Shown piece by piece: positions 25,252 to 33,934 of a stretch of DNA of 64,000 nucleotides (position 1 is the stretch's first letter; each line of letters starts with the position of its first letter). The stretch is taken from contig NZ_CP031941.1 in NCBI RefSeq assembly GCF_003443655.1, positions 1,483,501 to 1,547,500 of the forward strand, written 5' to 3'. This DNA comes from Nostoc sphaeroides (GTDB taxonomy: Bacteria; Cyanobacteriota; Cyanobacteriia; Cyanobacteriales; Nostocaceae). The translations under genes were made by a program, and so were the position numbers. The notes under the pieces were generated by a model that worked only from the letters and a program-made list of their open reading frames with translations, was not told where the DNA came from and did no database searches.

Positions 25252-27039
25252 ATGTTTACATCTACTGAACGCATTAAGGCAGATGATCAGAGTATTGCTC
25301 TCTATTTGGAAAATCTTCTATCAAATAAATATCAAATTCCAACCTTTCAAAGAGATGTTGTCTGGGAGAAAGAGAATGTTAAAAAACTTTGGGATAGTAT
25401 TTATAAATTTTATCCTTTAGGAAGTATTCTAATTTGGAAAACTAATACAAAGCTAGAAAGTCATAGAGAAATAGGTGGTATAAAATTTGCTGACAGTTTT
25501 TACTCTAATGAGTATCAGTATATTTTAGATGGACAACAAAGAACAACTTCTTTATTAACATCAATACATGGGGGTAAGGGTAAAATTGCTAATAACGAAA
25601 ACTTTGATCCAACACTATATATAGATTTGACTATTGAACTTACTGATGCAACTGATGACACAAGCTATGCAAAAAGGTTTTTGTTTTGGGACGAAATCGA
25701 TGATAGAGATGGTCAGCTAAAAGCAAATATTGTAAAAAAACAACGTTATCAAGATAAACTAATTGTCAGCTTAATAGATATAATTAAAGACCGTGGGGAA
25801 ATAGAAAGAAATATTTATGTAAGTGTTAATGGACAATTCGATCATCCTTACATGCAACAATTTAGGAGAATTAGGGAAGTTTTGGCTAATTACAAAATTT
25901 CCTTTATTGAGTTACGAGGTATTGAAGTTGCAGAAGTGTGCCAAATATTTGAGCGGATTAATCAAGCTGGCAAACCCTTGGATATCTTTGATATTGTAGT
26001 TGCTAAGACTTTTCGTTCTGAAAATAAGACAAATAATATCTCTGGGTTCTATCTTCGTGAATTATTTGATCAATTTAAAAAAAGCATTTTTAGTAGCCAA
26101 TACGCCAATATTGATAATTGGACATTGCTCCAGATGCTAGCTGTAGTAGTAAAACTTGAATTTCCCGAAGCTGGAATACAAAATATTACTGATATATATC
26201 TTAATAAGCTAAAAACAGAACATATTGAAGCTGTATGGTCTAATTTTAAAATAGCCGTTGCTAAAACTTTTGATTTTTTTGATAATATTTTGCATATTAA
26301 AGGTGGAAGATTAATCCCTTACCGATATTTATACCTGACTATTACAGCATACTTTTATCGTAATGATAAACCAGATTATAGTTTTTTAAATAAGTATTTT
26401 TGGTATTATAGTTTTCATAATGCAGAATTACTAACAAACACTACTCACCTCTGGCAACATATAGACTTTGTTAATCAACAAAAGGCTAATAGTACTTACT
26501 CATTCAATAAATTTGATATTGATAAGAATTCTATAAGAAAATCTTTCTACAGTTATAGAGGTCGCTTATCCAGAGCAGTGCTATCACTTTATGCAAACCA
26601 CAAGCCGCAAGATTGGGCAAAACCTCATAGAGATATTTTGTCTGATGTTTATTATCTGCTAACAGATAAGCCTAACTTGCATCATATATTTCCAGTTAAC
26701 TTTATTAAGCAAAGTGGTATTGCTAGTTCAATAGAATGTGATAGCTTGATGAATATTGCCTATCTGTCTCAAATAACTAATTTGAAAATTAGCGATAAAA
26801 ATCCATTAGATTATCTCAAAGAATATGACGAGCCTGGTTTAGAGGCAGTCCTACGCTCTCATCTTATACCGACAATTATTCTTGAATGGTCAAGAGCCGA
26901 TGCACTTCCTGAAAACGCCCTAACAATGTTTATTGAAGAAAGAATAAACCTCTTATTACAGGCTTTGAGGCGAAAGTTAGAAGGGATTGAATTTAATGTT
27001 TTTGATATGGGCGATCGCACAAATAATATATATCCCTAA
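25252..27039 (+). CDS. GmrSD-like DUF262/DUF1524 protein (probable type IV restriction enzyme)
   Basis: 595 residues. The N-terminal DUF262 (ParB/Srx-like nucleotidase) domain has QIPTFQRDVVW and the hallmark ILDGQQRTTSLL (residues 91-102). The C-terminal part has a DUF1524 HNH-type core, LHHIFPVNF (about 475-483), followed by NIAYLSQITNLKISDKNP with the second and third conserved Asn. This single-chain S+D arrangement is the GmrSD type, which cleaves modified (for example glucosylated hydroxymethylcytosine) phage DNA. The gene is plainly more AT-rich than its neighbours, fitting acquisition. No methylase or other restriction subunit lies next to it, as expected for a type IV enzyme. It could instead belong to another DUF262 defence system. 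Confidence 0.85.
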   Translation: MFTSTERIKADDQSIALYLENLLSNKYQIPTFQRDVVWEKENVKKLWDSIYKFYPLGSILIWKTNTKLESHREIGGIKFADSFYSNEYQYILDGQQRTTSLLTSIHGGKGKIANNENFDPTLYIDLTIELTDATDDTSYAKRFLFWDEIDDRDGQLKANIVKKQRYQDKLIVSLIDIIKDRGEIERNIYVSVNGQFDHPYMQQFRRIREVLANYKISFIELRGIEVAEVCQIFERINQAGKPLDIFDIVVAKTFRSENKTNNISGFYLRELFDQFKKSIFSSQYANIDNWTLLQMLAVVVKLEFPEAGIQNITDIYLNKLKTEHIEAVWSNFKIAVAKTFDFFDNILHIKGGRLIPYRYLYLTITAYFYRNDKPDYSFLNKYFWYYSFHNAELLTNTTHLWQHIDFVNQQKANSTYSFNKFDIDKNSIRKSFYSYRGRLSRAVLSLYANHKPQDWAKPHRDILSDVYYLLTDKPNLHHIFPVNFIKQSGIASSIECDSLMNIAYLSQITNLKISDKNPLDYLKEYDEPGLEAVLRSHLIPTIILEWSRADALPENALTMFIEERINLLLQALRRKLEGIEFNVFDMGDRTNNIYP

Positions 27040-27140
27040 ATAAAAGATAACATATAGCGTTCCGCAATTGAGAACGCTATATTTTGATAAATTCTGTTAC
27101 GATAATATGAATTTAAATTGAAAATTGCTAGTTCTTAAAA

Positions 27141-27401
27141 TCAGGCATGGAGATTTGCTTGTTCTTGCAACCAAGGATCTACAGGTTGCCCATCTTTGCG
27201 GCGCAATTCAATTTCCACCACCATCACTTCTTTAGAACCAGGAGGCGCAGGTTTTTTATGAAAAAGAATGTCATAATCTTCTGGATTGTGTTTGCGTTCT
27301 TTCAACCATTCCTGTACCTTGGTTATGGCAAAAAATGATTGCCCTTGCTCAAACATTCGGGTAATCTGCAATTGCAGTGTATAAGGATTTAACCGACCCA
27401 T
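27141..27401 (-). CDS. Small conserved protein of unknown function
   Basis: 86 residues (MGRLNPYTLQLQITRMFEQG ...), charged, with no signal or membrane segment. The middle (QEWLKERKHNPEDYDILFHK) and the beta-like KEVMVVEIELRRKDG look like a compact alpha/beta domain. I cannot name a family. It starts with ATG at 27401 and stands alone between the GmrSD-like gene and the TPR gene. Balanced amino-acid use and a normal start make a real gene likely. Confidence 0.6.
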   Translation of the reverse strand: MGRLNPYTLQLQITRMFEQGQSFFAITKVQEWLKERKHNPEDYDILFHKKPAPPGSKEVMVVEIELRRKDGQPVDPWLQEQANLHA

Positions 27402-27830
27402 TTTCTACCGCCTTTGTTAAGTTAATTGTAGGACAAGTAATTTATTTGCTTACCCTAGATAATCTAATGTTAGTGCGAAGTACGCACATCTGACACTTTG
27501 CATACTGCTATCTGTAGAAACAAAGTCCAAGCTTAGTTCGATGAATAGCCTCAGAAAGCACCGATTATCCTGTAATCTGTCTTTCACAAGTTGATAAATT
27601 ATTGTTTATGGTGCTTGATTTTTACCTAGTAATGTTATAATACTATCTCTAAAAAATGTTGAAAATTTGACTGCGCTCCACAAGTGAAGTTGTACGTACA
27701 GTAAGGGCGAGGGAACAGATTAGTTAAGGATTATTCAGCATTTTCCACTGCCTCTATAACATTTCACTACTTAATTCTGTTATAGATTGGAGAGAGGCAC
27801 GCCGCTTCAAAAACTGACCAACAGACTGAG
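27402..27830. other. 430-bp intergenic region
   Basis: Divergent region between the small minus-strand gene and the plus-strand TPR gene, so promoters are expected. No repeat or reading frame is recognised. Confidence 0.6.
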
Positions 27831-29963
27831 ATGGTTGTTATGAAGAGCAAAAATCAAGCTGTTTTCGCTTTAATTGTAAAAAGCACTATTGTCTTTTTAC
27901 CCTTACTGCTGTCCCCTACAATTACCAGTGGACAATCTGCACCATCACCTTCCCCAGCACTAACTCCTGCTGTGGTGTTATCGAATCAGGAGCGTCAAGA
28001 ATTAGCACGGCTACGAGCGGAAAAGCGAATTCAACAGCAAGTCCAATCTGATTTTAATAGCGCTTTTAGCCGGACAACTATCTTACTCAATGTCTGGCTA
28101 GTTATATTAAGTCTATTTCCAGTCGCAATCATTGCTTTATTTTGGCTCCTGCGACGGGTGGTAATCCGTGAAATTGTTGATAGAGCTATGCAACAATTAC
28201 AGGGAATGGAAAAATTGCAAAATCAGCTAGCCACCGTTAAACAAGAGGCTGAAAATCTTATTCAAGAAGCTAAAAAAATAAATTATGAATTAGAAGAGGA
28301 AACGGCTAGTTTACAACAACAGATTAAAAACGAACAAAAAAAATATTTATCTAACCTTACATCTGAACTAGATTTAGCTAAAGCACAGGTATTAACTAGA
28401 TTAGAAACTGAACTGAAAAAATCTCAAGAGAATATACAAACTTTAGAGTCAGAATTTGCTTCTGGGCTATCTAAGTTAGAGTTTGATGCTCAACAACAAA
28501 GAGATATAGCGCTAGATAATCTAGGAAAAGTAGCATCTGTCATCGCAGAGGAACTATCTAATTTAAAGTTAGGTGTGGAACAACAGCAAGAACTAGCCGT
28601 TGCTGATTTAGAAGTATCAACGTCTGAGTTCACATCTCAACTTTCAAGATGGCAGTCTGATGCTCAAAAGCAAAAGGATATAGCTATTGAAACTTTAACA
28701 AAATTGCAGTCAGAATTTGCGGAAGAATTATCTAAATTACAGGTAGATGCTCAACAACAAAAAGATATAATACTTGAGAATTTAGGAATATTAGATAAGG
28801 AATTGAAATTTCAATTATCTGAATTACAGGTAGATGCTCAAGAACAAAAAAACAAAATTGTTGAGAGTTTAGCAACATTACAATCAGAATTCGCCGCTCA
28901 ACTATCTGAATTACAAGTAGATGCTCAAACACGCAAAGAGCTAATCATTGAGAATTTAGAAAAATCTGGTTCTGAGTTTACTTCACAATTCTCAGATTTA
29001 CAATGGAATGCTCAACAACAAAAGATTCTCATTTTGGAGAAGTTAGAAAGATTAGAAACTGAGTTTGTTTCTCAACTATCTGAGTTACAATTGGATGCCC
29101 AAGAAAGAAAGGATCTCATCCTTCAAGAACTAACTGAAATTACACCTGAATCTATCTTAGAGGCGGTAAATTCTGAAGTTGACGTTGAGATTAAAGCTGC
29201 ATCCATCCCAGAGGTTGTAAATTCTGAAGTTGAAGAAGAAATACAAGAACAGCCACAACAACCAGAATTTACTGCTGATGAATATGTAAAACAGGGAGAT
29301 GAGCTATTTTCCCAAAAGCGCTATGAAGATGCGATCGCAGCTTACAACCAAGCGGTTAAAATTCAAGCTGATGAACCTGTGGCTTGGTTAAAACGAGGTC
29401 TAACTCTAGGGAGATTGAAACGCTACAAAGATGCGATCGCATCATACAATAAAGCTATTGCGATTCAACCAGATTATCATCAAGCTTGGTGCGATCAGGG
29501 CGTTGCTTTTGGTAACTTACAACAGCATCAGCAAGCCTTTGACTCATTTGATAAAGCTACACAAATCAAGCCTGATGATGGTGTTGCTTGGTTGAATCGC
29601 GGCCTTTCCCTAGTAGCATTGGAACAATACGAAGAGGCAATAGCATCTTTTGATAAAGCACTGGAATTCCAACCCAATTATACCAAAATCTGGGATAAAC
29701 GCGGTTATACGTTGGTAAGATTGGGGCGCGATGATGAAGCGATCGCTAGTTTTAACAAAGCCTTAGAAATTAACCCAGATTATGCCAGTGCCCATTACAA
29801 CAAAGCAGCCTGTTACGCACTACAAAGACAAGTTGACCGATGTCTGTTAACTCTACAACAAGCAATTGAACTTAATCCCAGGTATAAAGAAGACGCAGCA
29901 ACCGACCTCGATTTTGATGAAATTGCCGACGATGAGCGCTTTAAGCAGTTAGTTGCACAGTAG
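27831..29963 (+). CDS. Membrane-anchored coiled-coil and TPR protein with eight 29-residue repeats
   Basis: 710 residues. A signal-like start (about 10-33) and a strong membrane helix (about 83-108, ILLNVWLVILSLFPVAIIAL) precede coiled coil (about 115-204). Residues 205-436 are eight tandem 29-residue repeats of the form LxSEFxxxLSxLQxDAQxQK, then D-I-x-x-x-x-L. A short acidic linker leads to about six TPR units (about 480-690, such as YEDAIAAYNQAVKIQADEPV). The protein probably projects a long helical rod with a TPR binding head from the membrane. The exact function is unknown. GTTATG offers a second start three codons in. It stands alone, and its stop is followed by CT-rich repeats. Confidence 0.85.
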   Translation: MVVMKSKNQAVFALIVKSTIVFLPLLLSPTITSGQSAPSPSPALTPAVVLSNQERQELARLRAEKRIQQQVQSDFNSAFSRTTILLNVWLVILSLFPVAIIALFWLLRRVVIREIVDRAMQQLQGMEKLQNQLATVKQEAENLIQEAKKINYELEEETASLQQQIKNEQKKYLSNLTSELDLAKAQVLTRLETELKKSQENIQTLESEFASGLSKLEFDAQQQRDIALDNLGKVASVIAEELSNLKLGVEQQQELAVADLEVSTSEFTSQLSRWQSDAQKQKDIAIETLTKLQSEFAEELSKLQVDAQQQKDIILENLGILDKELKFQLSELQVDAQEQKNKIVESLATLQSEFAAQLSELQVDAQTRKELIIENLEKSGSEFTSQFSDLQWNAQQQKILILEKLERLETEFVSQLSELQLDAQERKDLILQELTEITPESILEAVNSEVDVEIKAASIPEVVNSEVEEEIQEQPQQPEFTADEYVKQGDELFSQKRYEDAIAAYNQAVKIQADEPVAWLKRGLTLGRLKRYKDAIASYNKAIAIQPDYHQAWCDQGVAFGNLQQHQQAFDSFDKATQIKPDDGVAWLNRGLSLVALEQYEEAIASFDKALEFQPNYTKIWDKRGYTLVRLGRDDEAIASFNKALEINPDYASAHYNKAACYALQRQVDRCLLTLQQAIELNPRYKEDAATDLDFDEIADDERFKQLVAQ

Positions 29964-29996
29964 CGATTTCAAAGGGATTGGGCATTACTTATTCCA

Positions 29997-30078
29997 CCCC
30001 TGCTCCCCCTGCTCCCCCTGCTCCCCCTGCTCCCTACTCCCTACTTCCCTACTCCCTACTCCCTACTCCCTACTCCCC
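29997..30078. repeat. CTGCTCCCC and TACTCCC short tandem arrays
   Basis: About four 9-mers (CTGCTCCCC) followed by about six 7-mers (TACTCCC). The last units provide the stop codon of the hypothetical gene on the minus strand. Confidence 0.85.
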
Positions 30079-30827
30079 CCAATTGGCGGATTCTGTTCCC
30101 CAGACATCGCTTTGAGTTTAGATGTAAAAGACTCAGAGCGATCGCTTTTTTCTGGAGTAAATTGCCCGATTGGGGCATGAATGGCAGCAGGTGGGAGCAG
30201 TTTTGGCTGTCGTTGGTGAGGAATTGGTGATGGTAAAGGCGGTGGATTTTCTTGTGAAGCTTGCCTTTGGCTGACAGCAGACGATAACTGAAGTGTTGTT
30301 GAAGAGGCAAATTTTCCAGAAAGGGGAGACTTCAGGACAGTTTTATTCTCCCTAGCTTCCTGCTTGCTTTCTTCATCATTTAAAGAAGTTTTTTCTTCGT
30401 AACTTTTCAGTTGTAGAGTTGCAGTATTGCTGTGTTGATAGCCGTTGCGAATCTTAGCCGGTGGTAATTGAGGACTCGTGACTTTCTCTACAGTGGGGTT
30501 TTTCTTCGCTGGCGGTAGGGCTGGCGCAGGCGATGAAGTTAAACTTTGGGGAAATTTGCTACAAATCATCCGTTCAAATTCCATGTTGAAATGATATGTA
30601 GCCTGATCCCGGCGCTGCCAAAATACTAAAATTTGCTGCACAGAAACAGCTTTATAACGACCTTGATATAGTGCCTCAATCACTGCCAAGTGTAGCCAAT
30701 TAAGCGGGTATTGCGTTTGCCAACGCTCAACTAGCTCATTGGCAGTATAGCCACTGAGATCAAAACTATAGTTAATTAACAAAGCGATCGCCAAGTTGGC
30801 AGAAGTATCTGGAAGTGTTGTTAACAT
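30063..30827 (-). CDS. Hypothetical protein with alpha-helical N-terminal domain
   Basis: 254 residues from the ATG at 30827 (MLTTLPDTSANLAIALLINY); a TTG seven codons upstream is less likely. The first 90 residues are a compact helical domain (YTANELVERWQTQYPLNWLH, later ALYQGRYKAVSVQQILVFWQ). The remainder is a low-complexity Pro/Ser/Lys-rich tail without domains. I do not recognise the family; the N-terminal domain looks conserved rather than random. The final codons (GSRE and stop) come from the TACTCCC repeat array, so the C-terminus has been reshaped by repeats. HIP1 sites lie inside the gene, consistent with a resident gene. Confidence 0.65.
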   Translation of the reverse strand: MLTTLPDTSANLAIALLINYSFDLSGYTANELVERWQTQYPLNWLHLAVIEALYQGRYKAVSVQQILVFWQRRDQATYHFNMEFERMICSKFPQSLTSSPAPALPPAKKNPTVEKVTSPQLPPAKIRNGYQHSNTATLQLKSYEEKTSLNDEESKQEARENKTVLKSPLSGKFASSTTLQLSSAVSQRQASQENPPPLPSPIPHQRQPKLLPPAAIHAPIGQFTPEKSDRSESFTSKLKAMSGEQNPPIGGSRE

Positions 30828-31052
30828 GGGGCTATTAGCTTTAGGCAATAGGTCTAAGATTTTTCACCCATCGCATATTAGCCTAACGTGCTTTTAACTA
30901 CATGGTTTTTTTCCCAAGAGTACCAAGCCGATAAGCAGTGTTTCCTATTTTACTTGTCAACTTCCAGAATGCAACCCTACATAGACTGATTTAATCGCAG
31001 ATTTTTGCCCAATGGCGACTAATGCCTGATAAACCATTCTGACAATTCAGGT

Positions 31053-31131
31053 CATCTGGAAAACCTCAGTTCTATTTCTCTCTCCTACAAGGAGAGAGAC
31101 TTTGAATTTTCCCCCTTCCCGAAACGGGAAG
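31053..31131. repeat. Intergenic copy of the cheW-inserted repeat
   Basis: ATCTGGAAAACCTC, TCTCTCTCCTACAAGGAGAG and CTTTGAATTTTCCCCCTTCC occur in the same order and spacing as at 2791-2880. It is followed by GGGTTAGGTCTGT, also present after the shorter copy near 32404. Confidence 0.85.
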
Positions 31132-31212
31132 CTTGCTCGTGGGTTAGGTCTGTCTGTATACCTGTACCTCACTGAATTGAAAATGGTTATGAAATCAATT
31201 CGCAATACCTCA

Positions 31213-31336
31213 ACTTACCTCGGCTTACCTCGGCTTACCTCGGCTTACCTCGGCTTACCTCGGCTTCGCTCGGCACAAGTCGCTCGGCACAAGTCGCTCG
31301 GCACAAGTCGCTCGGCACAAGTCGCTCGGCACAAGT
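31213..31336. repeat. Adjacent 10-bp and 14-bp tandem arrays
   Basis: About five units of the 10-mer TCGGCTTACC run directly into five perfect units of the 14-mer CGCTCGGCACAAGT (31267-31336). The shared CTCGGC core suggests that the second array grew from the first. Confidence 0.9.
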
Positions 31337-31659
31337 TCGCAATGGGCAACTGACGCTAAAAGCGAACGCCCCGCTACGAAGAGAGCAATTCGCAATTAAA
31401 CTAAGCCTGACACAACGGGCAGAGGGTTTCAACCTACCAAGAGAATACAAGGATTTTTTCGCTTGACTTCGGGCGAGGTTTTGAACATGAAGCTTTTTCG
31501 ATAAATTCGCATTTGGGGAAGTCAAAAATCATGCATTCACTCATTCAATAATTTTGAACCCCATAAATAAATTTAGGACTGCTGTATCCCTTTTTTGACT
31601 TTTGACTTTTGACTTTTGAATTCGAGCGTTCGCGCAGAGTCTCGTAGAGAAGCGAGTGG

Positions 31660-32190
31660 TCACACATTCTCATCCAGGATTGTTCCTTCTATATTGGCTC
31701 CATCGAAATTTGCTCCGCTCAAATTAGTCTGGTTCAAATCTGCTTGAGCGAGATTTGCTTGGGATAAGTCGGCTACAGTTAAGTCTGCACCACTCAAATC
31801 GGCTCCATCTAAATTCGCCGCCATCAAATTAGCTTCCTGCAAATCCGCTTCACTCAAGTTAGTTTCAATCAGTTTAGCAACCGTCAAATCAGCCTGACTC
31901 AAATTAGCTCCTTCCATTGCTGCTCCATCCAAAATAGCTCCATCCAAGATAGCTTTGCTTAAGTTGCTACCACTGAGGTCAGCATTGCTCAAATCTGCTC
32001 CATTTAAGTCTGCTTCAATCAAACTGGCTTGGGCTAAATTAGCGTGACTTAGATTAGCTCCATCTAAAATTGCTTTATCTAAAATAATGCCACTGAGATT
32101 GGCTTCCCTTAAGTTTGCCTCGCTCAAGTTGACACCAGTAAAGTCTCTAACACCTGCGGCATAGTTTTTCAGAAGTTGATCTGCTTTCAT
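31660..32190 (-). CDS. Pentapeptide repeat protein
   Basis: 176 residues from the ATG at 32190 (MKADQLLKNYAAGVRDFTGV); a GTG three codons upstream is possible. From about residue 18 the chain is unbroken A(D/N)Lxx pentapeptides (for example ANLSHANLAQASLIEADLNG), about 30 in all, forming a right-handed quadrilateral beta-helix. No other domain, signal or membrane helix is seen. Pentapeptide repeat proteins are very common in cyanobacteria; roles range from DNA-gyrase mimicry to unknown structural ones, and nothing here decides. Monocistronic. Confidence 0.92.
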   Translation of the reverse strand: MKADQLLKNYAAGVRDFTGVNLSEANLREANLSGIILDKAILDGANLSHANLAQASLIEADLNGADLSNADLSGSNLSKAILDGAILDGAAMEGANLSQADLTVAKLIETNLSEADLQEANLMAANLDGADLSGADLTVADLSQANLAQADLNQTNLSGANFDGANIEGTILDENV

Positions 32191-32199
32191 ATCTGTCAC

Positions 32200-32826
32200 T
32201 GTGCTAAGGAACGTTTAATTAAAGCTATCCAGCTTACTCACAGAGGCAGTAAATCCCTAGCACGCGCCACTGAGGATTGGTGTGGTGAATCAAACCGGAG
32301 TGAATATAGCGTTTCTCGTTTGTATGCAATACACTCTGACCTCTCTTCTTTTAGGAAAAAAGCTTTGAATCCTACTCTCTTTCCCTTATAGGGAAGGGGC
32401 TGGGGGTTAGGTCTGTATTGGACTCAACCCAGAATCGCTGTATCGAATTACCTCTATCTAAACTAGCCATCCTCAACTACTGGCGCTACTACCTAGAGTT
32501 GTGAGTTACTTTCATACTTGGGAGGGATGTTGAGGGATTTAAAAACTTAAGCATTAGTGCAAAGCGATCGCTATACTCAATTGTGGTGTTATAGCTACTG
32601 AGCCTTTTTAACTCTTTTTGGTGTGAGGAAAAAAATATACTCATTACATAAAATATGTGCTAAATATATTTCATAATTCTCAGCGTGAGCCGAAGTTTGA
32701 TATTTTACCTGACCCGAACAAACTCTTCTAGGGAAAAATTTTTCTTCCCTCTAAGGTTAGATTTTGTGTATAGCAAAATGTTATAAATCTTTATGTAATG
32801 TGTGGACAAAAAGACAAACAAAATTT
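32200..32826. other. Intergenic region with a partial repeat
   Basis: Between divergent genes. It holds a shortened copy of the cheW-type repeat (32361-32416: GCTTTGAATCC, CTCTTTCCC, GGGTTAGGTCTGT) and a HIP1-like site near 32565. An AT-rich stretch before the fasciclin gene is the likely promoter region. Confidence 0.6.
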
Positions 32827-33645
32827 ATGAAGACAAATTACAGCAAATTGCTGATCACATTGGCAGGCATAGCAGGATTTAGCAGTTTGAGCCTGGTTAT
32901 TACTTTACCATCTGAAGCTAAAGAGGCACTAAATCCTAACCCCAGTATTTTTAACGAAGCCCCCTATAACAAGGGTCAACGTCTTCAAGTAAACGCTCAA
33001 TACACACCTGTTGAAGCTGCTTCCGAAATAGAAAAGGGCAATACCAAACGCAAGCAAGTAGCACAGAAAGGTAGTGTAACAAATCCCAGACCAAGTATTT
33101 TCAACGAGCCGCCCTATAACCGTGGTGGTAGCGTTACACCTAGTGAACCAACACCCACTACCCCAGGAACTCAACCCACTGAGACACTTCCTACAACTCC
33201 ATCAGCACCAGGAACAACAGGTACTCAAGGTCAAAACTTATTAGGGTTGGCAGAGTCAAACGCTTCCTTTACAACCTTAACTAGGGCTTTGAAAGCCGCA
33301 GGATTAACCGGAGCTTTACAAGGCAAAGACAACTTAACCATTTTTGCACCTACTGATGCAGCTTTTGCTAAGTTACCACAAGATGCTTTGCAAGAATTGT
33401 TAAATCCAGCCAACAAAGAAGTATTGCTCAAGATTCTAACTTACCATGTAGTACCTGGTAAGGTATTGTCCACTGATTTGAAGTCTGGCGAAGTTAAAAG
33501 CCTTGAAGGTGGCGCAATCAACGTTAAAGTTGATCCTGCGACCGGTGTAACTGTCAATGATGCTAAAGTGACACAGGCAGATATCACAGGCTCTAACGGT
33601 GTTATCCACGCAATTGATCAGGTGATTTTGCCTCCTGACTTGTAG
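32827..33645 (+). CDS. Exported fasciclin-domain protein
   Basis: 272 residues from the ATG at 32827, which gives a signal peptide (MKTNYSKLLITLAGIAGFSS, cleavage probably after SEA near 32). A linker holds a duplicated motif (NPNPSIFNEAPYNKG and NPRPSIFNEPPYNRG, 45 residues apart) and a Pro/Thr stretch. The C-terminal FAS1 domain (about 140-270) has the conserved NLTIFAPTDAAFAKLP (H1) and YHVVPGKV, and ends NGVIHAIDQVILP (H2). FAS1 domains mediate adhesion; the protein is probably periplasmic or extracellular. A reading from 32764 starts at TTG and lacks a signal, so it is rejected. Confidence 0.93.
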   Translation: MKTNYSKLLITLAGIAGFSSLSLVITLPSEAKEALNPNPSIFNEAPYNKGQRLQVNAQYTPVEAASEIEKGNTKRKQVAQKGSVTNPRPSIFNEPPYNRGGSVTPSEPTPTTPGTQPTETLPTTPSAPGTTGTQGQNLLGLAESNASFTTLTRALKAAGLTGALQGKDNLTIFAPTDAAFAKLPQDALQELLNPANKEVLLKILTYHVVPGKVLSTDLKSGEVKSLEGGAINVKVDPATGVTVNDAKVTQADITGSNGVIHAIDQVILPPDL

Positions 33646-33934
33646 TTTTTAGGTACAAGTACAACCTGTAGCAGATTAGTGGTCTGTCCCATTAATTTTG
33701 AGGGATAAAAGAACGAACCGCAAAGGACGCAAAGAGCGCAAAGGAAGAAAAGTTAAGAATGAGTTCACCCATTATATTTAATGGGATAGACGATTAGTAG
33801 TCTGTCAAGTTAGTAATGAAAAGTTTGTAGTAAGGACTTTAGTGCTTAAAAAACAAGGACTAAAGTCCTTACTACGAACTTGTTTACCCCTCAATTCAAA
33901 GCTGATAAACTACGCACCTTTAGGTCGCAAACTG
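33646..33934. other. Intergenic region with palindromic repeat
   Basis: GTAGTAAGGACTTTAGT and ACTAAAGTCCTTACTAC (33827-33877) form a long inverted repeat; one arm recurs at about 58660-58690. GTCTGTCCCATTAAT (about 33680) is the inverse of a motif near 58610. Confidence 0.7.

Larger units (their letters stand above)
30849..31659. other. 810-bp repeat-rich intergenic region
   Basis: No gene. It contains the cheW-type repeat (about 31053-31131), a 10-bp tandem array (31213-31266), a 14-bp tandem array (31267-31336), TTTTGAC heptamers (about 31590-31618) and a GAGCGTTCGCG / GTCTCG / AGAGAAGCGA element (31624-31653) that recurs at 39007-39036. Confidence 0.75.

Noticed and set aside
28732..28932. 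Antisense frame within the coiled-coil repeats
   Set aside because: Shadow of the 29-residue repeat; no start context or conserved content.
32764..32826. Upstream TTG start for the fasciclin protein
   Set aside because: It would bury the signal peptide behind a Cys/Lys-rich stretch.
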